Origin: Nostocoides sp.
GTDB lineage: Bacteria > Actinomycetota > Actinomycetes > Actinomycetales > Dermatophilaceae
NCBI GenBank assembly: GCA_016716625.1
Contig: JADJVJ010000001.1
Location: 1,240,001-1,304,000 of the forward strand
Length of the DNA: 64,000 nt
Direction: 5' to 3'
The notes under the pieces are model-generated. The model did not search any database. It had not been told where the DNA came from and was given only the letters and a program-made list of their open reading frames with translations. Shown piece after piece: positions 27,981 through 37,258 of the stretch; within the stretch, counting starts at the first letter, position 1; each line of letters begins with the position of its first letter. The translations under genes and the position numbers were made by a program.

Positions 27981-30047
27981 CTACGCCGGGACGCTCGCCG
28001 CGCCCGCGGGAAGGAGCCGTCGAGCGAGCACCCGCTCGCTGGCGCCCTCGCGGTCGAGCAGCGGGCAGACACCGCCGTTGAAGAAGGTGAACCCGGCCCC
28101 GGTGATCATCGCCAGGTCGATGTCCATAGGGGCGGCGACAACCCCATCGGCGAGCATCCGGCCGATCTCGTCGGCGAGTGCGTCCAGGATCCGGGCCCGG
28201 GCCGCGGCGGCGTCGAGAACCACCGGCTGCGCCAGTTCCGGCCGCGGGGGCACGGCGCCGGGCGTGGTCTTGCGGGCCTCGACGAGGGCGAGCAGGTGCG
28301 GGGAGATGTAGAACCGGTCGCCGAAGGCCCGGTGCAGGGTCTCTCCGTTGTGCAGCGCGATGGCCGGGCCGACGAGCTCCATGAGGACCGAGGGGGGCAT
28401 CGGCGCCAGGCCGGCGATGGCGGCGTTGGCGACGTGCTCGGGGGTGCCCTCGTCGACGATCTTGCTGAACTCGCCCATGAATCGGCCGAGGAGCCGGTTG
28501 ACGATGAAGGAGGCGGTGTCCTTGACCCTGATCGTCGTCTTGCCAAGGGCGCGGCCGGTGGCGAAGGCGGTGGCCAGGGCCGCGTCGTCGGTGTGTTCGC
28601 CGGGGATGATCTCGAGCAGCGGCATCACGGCGACCGGGTTGAAGAAGTGGAACCCGACGACCCGCTCGGGGTGGCTCAGCTGGGAGGCCATCTCCGTGAT
28701 CGAGAGCGAGCTGGTGTTCGTGGCGAGAACGCACTGTGGCGAGACCACGGCCTCCACCTCGGCGAAGACCCGCTGCTTGACCGACATCTCCTCGAAGACC
28801 GCCTCGATGACGAAGTCGGCATCGGCGAAGCCGTCTTTGCTCGTCGACCCGGTGACCAGGCCGGTGAGGAAGTTGGCCGTGTCCTGGGTGATCCGCTTCT
28901 TGGTCAGCAGGGTGGCAATCTCGCCCCGGACGTAGGCCAAACCCTTGTCGACCCGCTCTTGGTCGAGGTCGGTGAGCACGACCGGGACGCCCATTCGGCG
29001 GGCGAAGAGCAGCGCGAGCTGCCCGGCCATGAGACCGGCGCCCACGACACCCACCTTGGTCACCGGGCGGGCGAGGGCCCGATCCGGTGCTCCGGCGGGC
29101 CGCTTGGCGCGCTTCTGGACCAGGTCGAAGGCGTAGAGCCCGGCACGGAGCTCATCGCTCATGATGAGGTCGCCGAGGGTTTCGTCCTCGGCCGCGAAGG
29201 CACTCTGCCGGTCCGCGGTGCGGGCCGCCCGGACGAGCTCGATGGCCCGCAGCACACCAGGGGAGCGGCCGCCGGTCTTCAGTGTGGCCAGCCCGGCGGC
29301 GGCGTCGCAGGCGGCGTTCCAGGCAGCTTCGTCGCCGGTGGGGTCGACCCGCTCGATGGTGATGTCTCCGCTGATGACACCGCTGGCCCACCGCAAGGAG
29401 TCCGCGAGGAAGGTCCCCGGGGGGAGCAGCACATCGCCGATGCCGAGCGCGGCGGCCTTGGGGCCGTTGAGCATGGTGTTCATCGCCAGCGGGTTCTCGA
29501 CGATGACCTTGAGGGCGTTCTCGGCACCGATGAGCCGCGGCAGCAGGTAGCAACCACCCCAGCCCGGAACCAGTCCAAGGAAGGTCTCCGGAAGGGCGAG
29601 GGCGGGCAGACCCGCGGACAGAGTCCGGTAATCGCAGGCGAGCGCCACCTCGACACCGCCACCCATGGCCGCGCCGTTGATGAAGGCAAACGTCGGCACC
29701 GGGAGGTCCATGATCGAGGCGAAGGCTCGGTGGCCGGCGCGGGCGATCTCGAGGGCCTGCTCGCGGTCCCGGACGAAGGGAACCCCGCTGAGGTCGGCGC
29801 CGACGGCGAAGATGAACGGCTTGCCGGTGATCCCGACCCCGACGATCTCGCCGCGACTCGCCCGCTCGGCGAGGGTGTCGACGACAGCCTGCAACTCCGC
29901 GATACCCGCCGGGCCGAAGGTGTTGGGTTTGGTGTGGTCGAACCCGTTGTCCAGGGTGACCAGGACGAAGGTGCCGACAGGGAGCGCAACATCCTGGGCG
30001 AGGACGTGGGTGACGACCTCTGCGTGGTCGGTGGCCGTGATCGTCAT
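27981..30047 (-). CDS. fadB: Bifunctional enoyl-CoA hydratase/3-hydroxyacyl-CoA dehydrogenase (FadB-like)
   Basis: A 688-residue beta-oxidation enzyme. The N-terminal crotonase domain has the oxyanion segment NGAAMGGGVEVALACDYR and the catalytic-Glu region ETFLGLVPGWGG. The NAD-binding domain begins near residue 330 with VGVVGAGLMAGQLALLFA; HFFNPVAVMPLLEIIPG and KDTASFIVNRLLGRFMGEF mark the dehydrogenase active site. It forms the trifunctional complex with the thiolase encoded 3 bases upstream; GGAGAA inside the thiolase gene serves as its ribosome-binding site. The dinucleotide motif GAGLMAG differs slightly from the usual GAGTMG, as in other actinobacterial members. Confidence 0.94.
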   Translation of the reverse strand: MTITATDHAEVVTHVLAQDVALPVGTFVLVTLDNGFDHTKPNTFGPAGIAELQAVVDTLAERASRGEIVGVGITGKPFIFAVGADLSGVPFVRDREQALEIARAGHRAFASIMDLPVPTFAFINGAAMGGGVEVALACDYRTLSAGLPALALPETFLGLVPGWGGCYLLPRLIGAENALKVIVENPLAMNTMLNGPKAAALGIGDVLLPPGTFLADSLRWASGVISGDITIERVDPTGDEAAWNAACDAAAGLATLKTGGRSPGVLRAIELVRAARTADRQSAFAAEDETLGDLIMSDELRAGLYAFDLVQKRAKRPAGAPDRALARPVTKVGVVGAGLMAGQLALLFARRMGVPVVLTDLDQERVDKGLAYVRGEIATLLTKKRITQDTANFLTGLVTGSTSKDGFADADFVIEAVFEEMSVKQRVFAEVEAVVSPQCVLATNTSSLSITEMASQLSHPERVVGFHFFNPVAVMPLLEIIPGEHTDDAALATAFATGRALGKTTIRVKDTASFIVNRLLGRFMGEFSKIVDEGTPEHVANAAIAGLAPMPPSVLMELVGPAIALHNGETLHRAFGDRFYISPHLLALVEARKTTPGAVPPRPELAQPVVLDAAAARARILDALADEIGRMLADGVVAAPMDIDLAMITGAGFTFFNGGVCPLLDREGASERVLARRLLPAGAASVPA

Positions 30048-30050
30048 GGC

Positions 30051-31262
30051 TCAGTTCTCCTTGCCGAAGTCAGCGTGCTGCGGGTTCTCCCAGATGACGC
30101 ATCCGCCCATCCCGATGCCGATGCACATCGCGGTGAGGCCGTAGCGCACCTCGGGGTGCTCCTCGAAGTGCCGCGCGAGTTGGGTCATCAGCCGTACCCC
30201 GGAGGAAGCCAGCGGATGACCCGTCGCGATAGCACCGCCCCAGGGGTTCACCCGCGGGTCGTCGTCGGCGATGCCGAAGTGGTCGAGGAAGGCGACGACC
30301 TGGACGGCGAAGGCCTCGTTGAGCTCGAAGAGGCCGATGTCCTCGATGCTCAGGCCGGCGCTGCGCAGTGCCTTCTCCGCGGCCGGGACCGGACCGATCC
30401 CCATGACCTCGGGCTCCACGCCGACAAAGGCATAGGAGACCAGGCGCATCCGCACCGGCAGCCCGAGTTCCGCTGCGGCCGTGGCCGAGGCGAGCAGGCA
30501 GGCGGTGGCGCCGTCGTTGAGTCCCGCGGCGTTCCCCGCGGTGACGTTGCCGTGCGGGCGGAACGGGGTCTTGAGGGCGGCGAGCTCCGCCAGGGTGGTC
30601 CCGGGACGGGGCGGTTCGTCCGCGGTCGCCAGTCCCCAGCCCTTCTCGGTATGCCGGGTGGCCACCGCAACGAGGTCGGGCTGCACCCGCCCCGCGGCAT
30701 AGGCGGCCGCGAGCTTGGTCTGGCTCGCGACGGCATACGCATCGCAGCGTGCCTTGGTGAGTTGCGGGAAACGGTCGTGCAGGTTCTCGGCGGTCTTGCC
30801 CATGACGAGGGCGGACTCGTCGACGATCTTCTCGGCGATGATCCGCGGGTTCGGGTCGATCCCCTCACCCATGGGGTGCCGCCCCATGTGCTCGACGCCC
30901 CCCGCGATGGCGACATCGATGGCCCCGAAGGCGATCGAGGAGGCCGTCGTGGTCACGGCCGTCATCGCCCCCGCGCACATCCGGTCGATGGAGTAGCCGG
31001 GGGTGGTGTTCGGAAGCCCCGAGAGGAGAGCGGCCAGGCGGCCCAGGGTGAGGCCTTGGTCCCCGATCTGGGTCGTGGCCGCCACGGCGACCTCCTCGAC
31101 CCGCTCCGGGGGCAGGCCCGGGTTGCGGCGCAGGAGCTCCTGGATGCAGGCGATGACGAGGTCGTCGGCGCGGGTCTGGGCGTACATGCCCTTCTCACCG
31201 GCCTTGCCGAAGGGGGTGCGGACGCCGTCGACGAAGACGACATCGTGAAGCTCACGGGGCAT
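30051..31262 (-). CDS. fadA: Acetyl-CoA C-acyltransferase (FadA-like thiolase)
   Basis: A 403-residue degradative thiolase cleaving 3-ketoacyl-CoA. The nucleophilic Cys is in DRMCAGAMTAV near residue 92, the His in GHPLASSGVRL near residue 355, and the second Cys in GIGMGGCVIWE near residue 388. GTAGGAGG stands 5-6 bases before the ATG. First gene of the fadA-fadB operon. A palindrome at 31330-31343 next to a TAGAGT -10-like hexamer suggests repression by a TetR-type fatty-acid regulator. Confidence 0.95.
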   Translation of the reverse strand: MPRELHDVVFVDGVRTPFGKAGEKGMYAQTRADDLVIACIQELLRRNPGLPPERVEEVAVAATTQIGDQGLTLGRLAALLSGLPNTTPGYSIDRMCAGAMTAVTTTASSIAFGAIDVAIAGGVEHMGRHPMGEGIDPNPRIIAEKIVDESALVMGKTAENLHDRFPQLTKARCDAYAVASQTKLAAAYAAGRVQPDLVAVATRHTEKGWGLATADEPPRPGTTLAELAALKTPFRPHGNVTAGNAAGLNDGATACLLASATAAAELGLPVRMRLVSYAFVGVEPEVMGIGPVPAAEKALRSAGLSIEDIGLFELNEAFAVQVVAFLDHFGIADDDPRVNPWGGAIATGHPLASSGVRLMTQLARHFEEHPEVRYGLTAMCIGIGMGGCVIWENPQHADFGKEN

Positions 31263-31322
31263 GGGGTTGCCTCCTACGGTGGTGGGCGGGGCGAGGACGC
31301 GCGGCGTCCCCAGCTGCGGCTC

Positions 31323-31343
31323 ACTCTAGTAAGCGGTTGCTTA
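31323..31343 (-). promoter_or_regulatory. Promoter and operator of the fadAB operon
   Basis: TAAGC-GGTT-GCTTA (31330-31343) is a perfect 5-bp inverted repeat. On the minus strand it sits directly before TAGAGT (31328-31323), a possible -10 box, so a bound repressor would cover the promoter. Sites of this type are typical of TetR-family regulators of acyl-CoA metabolism; the regulator is not encoded next to it. Confidence 0.6.
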
Positions 31344-31392
31344 GCCGCACGAGTATGCCGATGCGTGACGGTCATCACGGACCGAACCGAGG

Positions 31393-32568
31393 TCAGGCGT
31401 CGGCGAAGGCGGCCTCGAGGATCGGGGCGACGATGGCGACCTGCCAGGGCCGGGCGTCATAGGCCCGCAGCGCCTCGGCGAAGGCCTCTGAGTCCCACCG
31501 CTCCGGCGGGGTCCAGATGACCCGACGCAGCGGCTCGGGGGAGCAGATGTTCTCCACCGGGATCTCCCGGGCCTGGGCGAACTCGGCGAGCGCGGCCCTC
31601 GTGGCCGTCAGCCGGGCCGCCGCAACGGGGTTCTTGTCCGCCCAGGCCCGAGCCGGCGGCGGTCCCTCGCTCGGCAGTTGCCGCACCGGGAGGTCGGCGT
31701 CGGGTACGGCGTGCCCGGCCTTCACCGCGGCGAGCCACTGCCGAGCGAACCGGCGGATCGCCCCATGCCCGGCCGGCAGATCCTCGACGGTGCTCGGGGC
31801 CGCCCGGGCGATGTCGACCAGAGCAGCATCCGGCAGGATCCGGCCCACCGCAATGTCCCGCTCGGCGGCGATGCCGTCGCGGGTGTACCAGAGCTCGCGG
31901 GCGACGGCATAGTCCCGCCTGGTCTTCAGCGAGCTGAGCCGACTGATGCGCCGCCACGGCTCGGCACGCTCACTCGGGGCCCAGGTCAGCAGGTGGGTGA
32001 ACTCCTCGCGAGCCCATTCGCTCTTCTCCGCCGCAGCCAGATCGACCCCCATGAGGTTGCGCAGCTCGGTGAGCACCTCGACATCGAGAGCGGCGTAGCG
32101 CAACCACGGCTGCGGCAGGGGGCGGGTGGACCAGTCGACGGCCGAATGCTCCTTGGCCAGAGACAGGCCGAGGTAGTGCTCGACCACCGCGGCGAGACCG
32201 ACCCGGGGAAGTCCGAGCAGCCGAGCGGCGAGCTCGGTATCGAAAAGCTGGCGCGGCCGCAGCCCCACCTCGGCCAGACACGGCAGGTCCTGGGTGGCGG
32301 CGTGCAGGATCCATTCGGCGGCCCCGATGGCCTCTGCCAGCGGGGTGAGGTCGGGGCACGCGATGGGGTCGATGAGCCAGGTCCCGGAGCCGTCCCGCCG
32401 GACCTGCACCAGGTAGGCCCGCTGCCCGTAGCGATACCCGGAGGCCCGTTCGGCGTCGATCGCGACCGGCCCCTCACCTGCGGCGATGGCGTCGGCGGCC
32501 TGCGCCAGGGCGCGTTCGGACTCCACGACCTCCGGAATGCCGTCCGCGGGTTCGGTGAGGGCACTCAT
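31393..32568 (-). CDS. Ribonuclease D-like 3'-5' exonuclease with HRDC domain
   Basis: A 391-residue DEDDy exonuclease. Exo I motif AIDAERASGYRYGQRA is near residue 36, exo II ILHAATQDLPCL near residue 93, exo III YAALDVEVL near residue 162. An HRDC nucleic-acid-binding domain follows (from about residue 205, RDYAVARELWYTRDGIAAERD). Expected role: 3' trimming of tRNA or other stable RNA. The start at 32568 overlaps the DUF3000 stop as ATGA; the pair corresponds to Rv2681-Rv2680. The longer open frame upstream lies within DUF3000 and is not used. Confidence 0.92.
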   Translation of the reverse strand: MSALTEPADGIPEVVESERALAQAADAIAAGEGPVAIDAERASGYRYGQRAYLVQVRRDGSGTWLIDPIACPDLTPLAEAIGAAEWILHAATQDLPCLAEVGLRPRQLFDTELAARLLGLPRVGLAAVVEHYLGLSLAKEHSAVDWSTRPLPQPWLRYAALDVEVLTELRNLMGVDLAAAEKSEWAREEFTHLLTWAPSERAEPWRRISRLSSLKTRRDYAVARELWYTRDGIAAERDIAVGRILPDAALVDIARAAPSTVEDLPAGHGAIRRFARQWLAAVKAGHAVPDADLPVRQLPSEGPPPARAWADKNPVAAARLTATRAALAEFAQAREIPVENICSPEPLRRVIWTPPERWDSEAFAEALRAYDARPWQVAIVAPILEAAFADA

Positions 32569-33170
32569 CGGCGGGGACCGGGGAGGGCGACGACGCCCTC
32601 GGGCAACGGCGGCAGCCCGGCGATCGTGCACAACAGGTGGGACCAGGCGATGAGGTGGTCGGCGTCGACGATGTCGCGCGGGGTCCACGAGGCCCGGACC
32701 TCGAGCTCGACCGTGGGCGGTCGATCGGCGAGCCCGGCGAAGCTTTGCGAGACGACCCGGGTCACCGTGCCGGCCTCGTGGCTGTAGTCGAGCCCGGCGT
32801 CGTCGAGGGCGTCGGTGAGCCAGCTCCAGCCCACCTCCCCGAGCAGCGGGTCGCTCGCGAACTCGGGTTCGAGCTCGGCGCGCGCGAAGGTGACCGCACG
32901 CCATACCCCGCCCCAGGGCTCCGGCGCGCTCGGGTCATGCAGGAGGACGAACCGGCCGGAGGCAAGCTCTTCCTCGCCCCGGGACACGACGTCGGCGGTG
33001 AGAGCCGCGGCATGGGGTGCGATCCGGCCCGGCGCGGGCACCTCGGTGAGCCGGATCTCGGGGCGGACTCGGGCGCGACGCAGGCCGGCGAGCACTCGCG
33101 CGAACTGCGCGGACTCGCCACCACGGACCGTGCGGCCACTCACGAGCGCCAATGTATGCCGGGCGCTCAC
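32565..33170 (-). CDS. DUF3000 family protein
   Basis: A 201-residue conserved actinobacterial protein of unknown function. Recognisable family stretches are FARVLAGLRRARVRPEIRLTE near residue 23, WGGVWRAVTFARAELEPE near residue 85 and the C-terminal DADHLIAWSHLLCTIAGLPP. The first 20 residues may be non-native; GTG at 33143 is an alternative start. It is coupled to the RNase D gene and diverges from the EamA transporter with only 38 bases between. Confidence 0.85.
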   Translation of the reverse strand: MSARHTLALVSGRTVRGGESAQFARVLAGLRRARVRPEIRLTEVPAPGRIAPHAAALTADVVSRGEEELASGRFVLLHDPSAPEPWGGVWRAVTFARAELEPEFASDPLLGEVGWSWLTDALDDAGLDYSHEAGTVTRVVSQSFAGLADRPPTVELEVRASWTPRDIVDADHLIAWSHLLCTIAGLPPLPEGVVALPGPRR

Positions 33171-33208
33171 CGCAGGGCCGTAAGGCTCGCCGTCGCTACT
33201 CTGGGTCA

Positions 33209-34036
33209 GTGCTGAGCCTCCTCGCCCTCGGGTCCTCGCTCGCCTGGGGGACAGCGGACTTCTTCGCCGGAGTGGCCTCGCGGCGGCGACCGGCCATCGC
33301 GGTCGTCGGCTGGACCCAAGCCGCCGCCCTCGCCCTGCTCACCGTTCTCGTGCTCGCGGGCTGGGGCCGGGGCTCGGCCTCGGGGTGGGTGTGGTGGTCG
33401 GCGGGTGCCGGGCTCGCCGGGATGGTGGGACTCCTCGCCTTCTATACCGCGCTCTCGACGGGGACCATGGGGGTCGTCGCGCCGATCGCCGCGCTCGGCG
33501 TCATCGTCCCGGTCATCCTCGGGGTGGCCACCGGGGATCAACCCAGCGCGTGGGCGTGGGTCGGCATGGTCATCGCGATCCTCGGGGTGACCTTGGCCTC
33601 GGGGCCTGAACTGTCCGGTGCGGTGTCCGTACGGCCCGTGCTGCTCGCCGGGATCGCCGCGGTCGGATTCGGGCTCGCGCTCTTCTGTCTGGACCGGGGG
33701 GCCCGCAGTTCGACCCTCATGACGCTGTGGGGGATGCGGGTGACCTCGGTCACGATCCTGCTGCTGGTTGCGCTCTTCGCCCGCAGCGTCGGCGGGGTCC
33801 GGGCCGCCGAGGTGCCCGGCCTGACCGCCATCGGGCTGGCCGACCTCGCCGCCAACGCGTTGTTCGCGGTGGCCTCATCGCGGGGGCAGGTGAGCGTGGC
33901 CTCCGTCCTCGGCTCGCTCTATCCGGTGGTCACCGCGGTGCTCGCCCGGGTGGTCCTCGACGAGCGCCTGCGGCCGGTGCAGTACGCCGGGGTGTCTCTG
34001 GCCGTCGCCGGGGCCGTGGTCATCGGCATCGGCTGA
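33209..34036 (+). CDS. EamA/DMT-superfamily transporter
   Basis: A 275-residue membrane protein with ten predicted hydrophobic helices in two EamA repeats; the first repeat starts LLALGSSLAWGTADFFAGVA and the second ends VVLDERLRPVQYAGVSLAVAG. Family members export metabolites or amino acids; the substrate is unknown. GTG at 33209 follows TACTCT by 6 bases, a leaderless arrangement, and leaves out an upstream in-frame stretch that overlaps the divergent gene. Confidence 0.88.
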   Translation: MLSLLALGSSLAWGTADFFAGVASRRRPAIAVVGWTQAAALALLTVLVLAGWGRGSASGWVWWSAGAGLAGMVGLLAFYTALSTGTMGVVAPIAALGVIVPVILGVATGDQPSAWAWVGMVIAILGVTLASGPELSGAVSVRPVLLAGIAAVGFGLALFCLDRGARSSTLMTLWGMRVTSVTILLLVALFARSVGGVRAAEVPGLTAIGLADLAANALFAVASSRGQVSVASVLGSLYPVVTAVLARVVLDERLRPVQYAGVSLAVAGAVVIGIG

Positions 34037-34057
34037 GCAATGCGAGGATGGGGCATC

Positions 34058-35095
34058 GTGAGCCCCAGCCCTCGTGACTCCGCCCTGGTCCACGCCGCCC
34101 GCCGGGAACCCGCTGCGCATACCCCGGTGTGGTTCATGCGGCAGGCGGGTCGTTCCCTGCCCGAGTACCGCGCGCTCCGCGCCGGTACCCAGATGCTGCA
34201 GGCGTGCCGCCGCCCGGACCTGGTCACCGAGATCACCCTGCAACCGGTGCGCCGCCACGGGGTCGACGCTGCGATCTTCTTCTCCGACATCGTCGTCCCG
34301 CTGCACGCCATCGGGGTCGACCTTGACATCGTGCCCGGAGTCGGACCGGTGATCGCCCGGCCCATCCGCAGCAGGGCCGACCTGAGCCAACTCCGGGATC
34401 TCACCGCGGCCGACGTCCCGGACATCACCGAGTCGGTCCGGCTGCTCACCGCCGAGCTCGGCGCCACCCCGCTCATCGGGTTCGCGGGCGCCCCGTTCAC
34501 GCTGGCCTCCTATCTCGTCGAGGGTGGGCCGTCGAAGAACCACGAACACACCAAGGCGCTCATGCACGGCGACCCGGCGCTCTGGCATGACCTGTGCGCC
34601 CAGCTCGCGCAGATCTCCGGGGCGTTCCTGCGGGTGCAGGCGCAGGCCGGCGCCAGCGTGGTCCAGCTCTTCGATTCCTGGGTGGGGCACCTCAGCCGAG
34701 CCGACTACACGACATACGTGGCGGAGCACTCGGCCCGTGCGCTCGGGGCGGTGGCCGACCTGGACATCCCGCGGATCCACTTCGGGGTGGGTACCGGGGA
34801 ACTGCTCCCGCTCATGGGCGCCGCCGGGGCCGAGGTCGTCGGCGTGGACTACCGGGTCTCGCTCACCGACGCGGTGGCCCGCCTCGGCGGTGAGTATGCC
34901 GTCCAGGGCAACCTTGACCCGGCTCTCCTCTTCGCGCCGTGGGAGGCGCTGGAGCGGCGCGTCCGGGAGATCGTCGCCGAGGGCCAGGCGGCGCCCGGGC
35001 ACATCTTCAACCTCGGCCATGGCGTGCTTCCGGACACCGACCCGGACGTGCTCACCCGGGTCGTCGACCTCGTCCACGAGATCTCCGCCCGCTGA
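34058..35095 (+). CDS. hemE: Uroporphyrinogen decarboxylase
   Basis: A 345-residue enzyme that removes four carboxyl groups from uroporphyrinogen III to give coproporphyrinogen III. Signature WFMRQAGRSLPEYR is near residue 25 and the catalytic Asp in FFSDIVVP near residue 80; GFAGAPFTLASYLVEGG and NLGHGVLPDTDPD are also conserved. GTG at 34058 has GAGGA 9 bases upstream and is preferred over the ATG at 34040, which has no such site. It begins a hemE-hemY-hemQ operon. Confidence 0.95.
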   Translation: MSPSPRDSALVHAARREPAAHTPVWFMRQAGRSLPEYRALRAGTQMLQACRRPDLVTEITLQPVRRHGVDAAIFFSDIVVPLHAIGVDLDIVPGVGPVIARPIRSRADLSQLRDLTAADVPDITESVRLLTAELGATPLIGFAGAPFTLASYLVEGGPSKNHEHTKALMHGDPALWHDLCAQLAQISGAFLRVQAQAGASVVQLFDSWVGHLSRADYTTYVAEHSARALGAVADLDIPRIHFGVGTGELLPLMGAAGAEVVGVDYRVSLTDAVARLGGEYAVQGNLDPALLFAPWEALERRVREIVAEGQAAPGHIFNLGHGVLPDTDPDVLTRVVDLVHEISAR

Positions 35096-35108
35096 GGAGT
35101 CCGGTGCG

Positions 35109-36512
35109 ATGAGAGTCGTGGTCGTCGGTGGCGGACTGGCGGGGCTCACCGCAGCCCGCGAGATCGCCCACGTCAACCCGCAGGCCACGGTCGCAGTCCT
35201 GGAGGGTTCCGGCCGGGTTGGCGGTGCCTTGCGGCGCGAGGAGGTGGCCGGTCACCTGGTCGACGTGGGCGCGGAGTCGTTCCTCGCCGTGCGGCCGGAG
35301 GCGGTGGACCTGGTCCGGAGTCTCGGCGCACACGAGCTGCTCACCGAACCGGCGACCACGGCCGCGAACATCTGGACCCGTGGCGCCCTGCACCCGCTGC
35401 CGCGCACCGTCTTCGGGGTCCCGCTCGACCCGCGCACCGCGGCGGGGATCCTGACCCCCGCGGAGATCGAGCGGGCGCTGGGTGAGCGGCCGTGGGGGAG
35501 CGGCCCGCTCACGCAGGACGTCTCCGTCGGTGAGTACCTGCGGCGCACCGTCGGCGGGGGCGTCGTCGACCGGCTCGTCGACCCGCTCCTCGGCGGGGTG
35601 TACGCCGGTCACGCCGATCTGCTCAGCCTCGAGGCGACCATGCCCGCGGTGTTCGCTGCGGCCGCGCGCGGTGAAGGGCCTGGGGCAGCGGCGGCCGCCC
35701 TCCCCGCCCGCCACGGAGCGGTCTTCGCCGGGCTCGTCGGTGGTGTCGGGCAGCTGCCCGAACTGCTGGCCGACGACCTGACCCGGCGGGGGGTCCAGGT
35801 GCGCAGCGGGTCGCTCGTGCGTTCCCTGGAACGGCTGGGGCAGGAGTGGCGGCTCGTCGTCGGGCCGACAACGCAACCGGAAGTCCTCACCGCGGACGCC
35901 GTCATCCTCGCCGTCCCGGCCGCGCCCGCTTCTCGGTTGCTCGCCGGGTGCGCCCCGGCGGCGGCGCGCGAACTGGCCACCATCGAGACGGCCTCGGTCG
36001 GCGTGATCACCCTCGCCGTGGACCGCGCCGGGTTGCCCGACCTGCCCGGTTCGGGCTTCCTCGTCCCCGCGGTCGACGGGCAGTTCATCAAGGCAAGCAC
36101 CTTCAGTTCGGCGAAATGGGCCTGGACCGGAGCCCTCTCGCAGGAGGTCTTCCTGCTGCGGGGGTCGGTCGGGCGGGCCGGGGAGGTGGCCGACCTGCAA
36201 CGGCCCGACGACGAACTCGTCGCCGGGGTCATCCGGGACCTCGAACTCGCGCTCGGTCGACCCCTTCCCCGCGTCGTCGACGCCCACGTCCAGCGCTGGG
36301 GTGGGGCCTTGCCGCAGTATGCGGTCGGGCACGTCCCGCGGGTGGCTCGGATCCGGGCCGGTGTGGCGCAAGCCCCCGGGGTTGCCGTGTGCGGCGCCAG
36401 CTACGACGGGGTCGGCATACCGGCCGTCATCGCGAGCGCCCGGCGCGCCGCGGCAGAGATCAGTGACCACCTCCGCCGGTGGGCGGACCATGTTGAGAAG
36501 GACACCCGATGA
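35109..36512 (+). CDS. hemY: Coproporphyrinogen III oxidase/protoporphyrinogen oxidase, HemY type
   Basis: A 467-residue FAD enzyme with the dinucleotide motif VVVVGGGLAGLTAARE at residues 3-18 and the GR/E segment GRVGGALRREEV. The C-terminal FAD contact GASYDGVGIPAVIASAR is present. In Actinobacteria this soluble HemY (CgoX) oxidises coproporphyrinogen III to coproporphyrin III. GAGGAG lies 9 bases before the ATG. It overlaps hemQ as ATGA, and together with hemQ indicates the coproporphyrin-dependent heme route. Confidence 0.94.
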   Translation: MRVVVVGGGLAGLTAAREIAHVNPQATVAVLEGSGRVGGALRREEVAGHLVDVGAESFLAVRPEAVDLVRSLGAHELLTEPATTAANIWTRGALHPLPRTVFGVPLDPRTAAGILTPAEIERALGERPWGSGPLTQDVSVGEYLRRTVGGGVVDRLVDPLLGGVYAGHADLLSLEATMPAVFAAAARGEGPGAAAAALPARHGAVFAGLVGGVGQLPELLADDLTRRGVQVRSGSLVRSLERLGQEWRLVVGPTTQPEVLTADAVILAVPAAPASRLLAGCAPAAARELATIETASVGVITLAVDRAGLPDLPGSGFLVPAVDGQFIKASTFSSAKWAWTGALSQEVFLLRGSVGRAGEVADLQRPDDELVAGVIRDLELALGRPLPRVVDAHVQRWGGALPQYAVGHVPRVARIRAGVAQAPGVAVCGASYDGVGIPAVIASARRAAAEISDHLRRWADHVEKDTR

Positions 36513-37246
36513 GCGAGCCGACCGCGGCGCCGACCCGACCGACCCCGAGCAAGCCGACCCCGGCCCGGATGCGGGAGATCAACGAGACCATTCGCTACGC
36601 CATGTGGTCGGTCTTCCGGGTCGCCACCCCGCTTGGGGGCGCCGACCGAGCGGCGTTGAGCGCCGAGGTCGCCGCGCTCTTCAAGGACCTGGCGGCGCAG
36701 GATGTCGTCGTGCGCGGGGTGTATGACGTGGCCGGGCTGCGAGCCGACGCCGATGTCATGATCTGGTGGCACGCCGAGCGGATCGAGGCCCTCCAGGCGG
36801 CCTATCACCGCCTGCTACGGACCGGGTTCGGGGCTCACCTGGAGCCGGTCTGGTCGGTTGCCGCCCTGCATCGTCCGGCAGAGTTCAACAAGTCGCACAT
36901 CCCGGCGTTCATGGCCGAGGAAGAAGCCCGCAACTACGTCTGCGTCTATCCGTTCGTCCGGTCCTACGACTGGTACGTCATGGACGACGCCCAGCGGCGG
37001 GACATGCTCCGCGAGCATGGGCAGATGGCCCGCGACTACCCCGATGTCCGGGCCAACACGATCGCGGCCTTCGCGCTCGGCGACTATGAGTGGGTGCTGG
37101 CGTTCGAGGCCGACGAGCTGCACCGGATCGTCGACCTCATGCGGGAACTGCGGGCCTCCCGTGCCCGGCTGCACGTGCGCGAGGAGATCCCGTTCTACAC
37201 CGGCCCGAAGGTCGACCTGGCGGCCCTGGTGGACCAGCTCCGCTGA
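36509..37246 (+). CDS. hemQ: Coproheme decarboxylase (HemQ, chlorite-dismutase-like fold)
   Basis: A 245-residue enzyme that turns coproheme III into heme b by two oxidative decarboxylations using peroxide. The catalytic Tyr region YPFVRSYDWYVM is near residue 146, and MLREHGQMARDYPDV near residue 168 holds the proximal His. No chlorite-splitting distal Arg motif stands out, as expected for HemQ. A Pro/Thr-rich N-terminal tail of about 20 residues precedes the fold. Final gene of the heme operon; convergent with msrB, 12 bases apart. Confidence 0.94.
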   Translation: MSEPTAAPTRPTPSKPTPARMREINETIRYAMWSVFRVATPLGGADRAALSAEVAALFKDLAAQDVVVRGVYDVAGLRADADVMIWWHAERIEALQAAYHRLLRTGFGAHLEPVWSVAALHRPAEFNKSHIPAFMAEEEARNYVCVYPFVRSYDWYVMDDAQRRDMLREHGQMARDYPDVRANTIAAFALGDYEWVLAFEADELHRIVDLMRELRASRARLHVREEIPFYTGPKVDLAALVDQLR

Positions 37247-37258
37247 CGCGGCAGGCGC

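Noticed and set aside
27933..31520. Uninterrupted 1195-codon plus-strand frame
   Set aside because: It is the antisense of the HTH-MurA promoter, fadB and fadA, which have full catalytic motifs; long antisense frames are expected at this G+C content.
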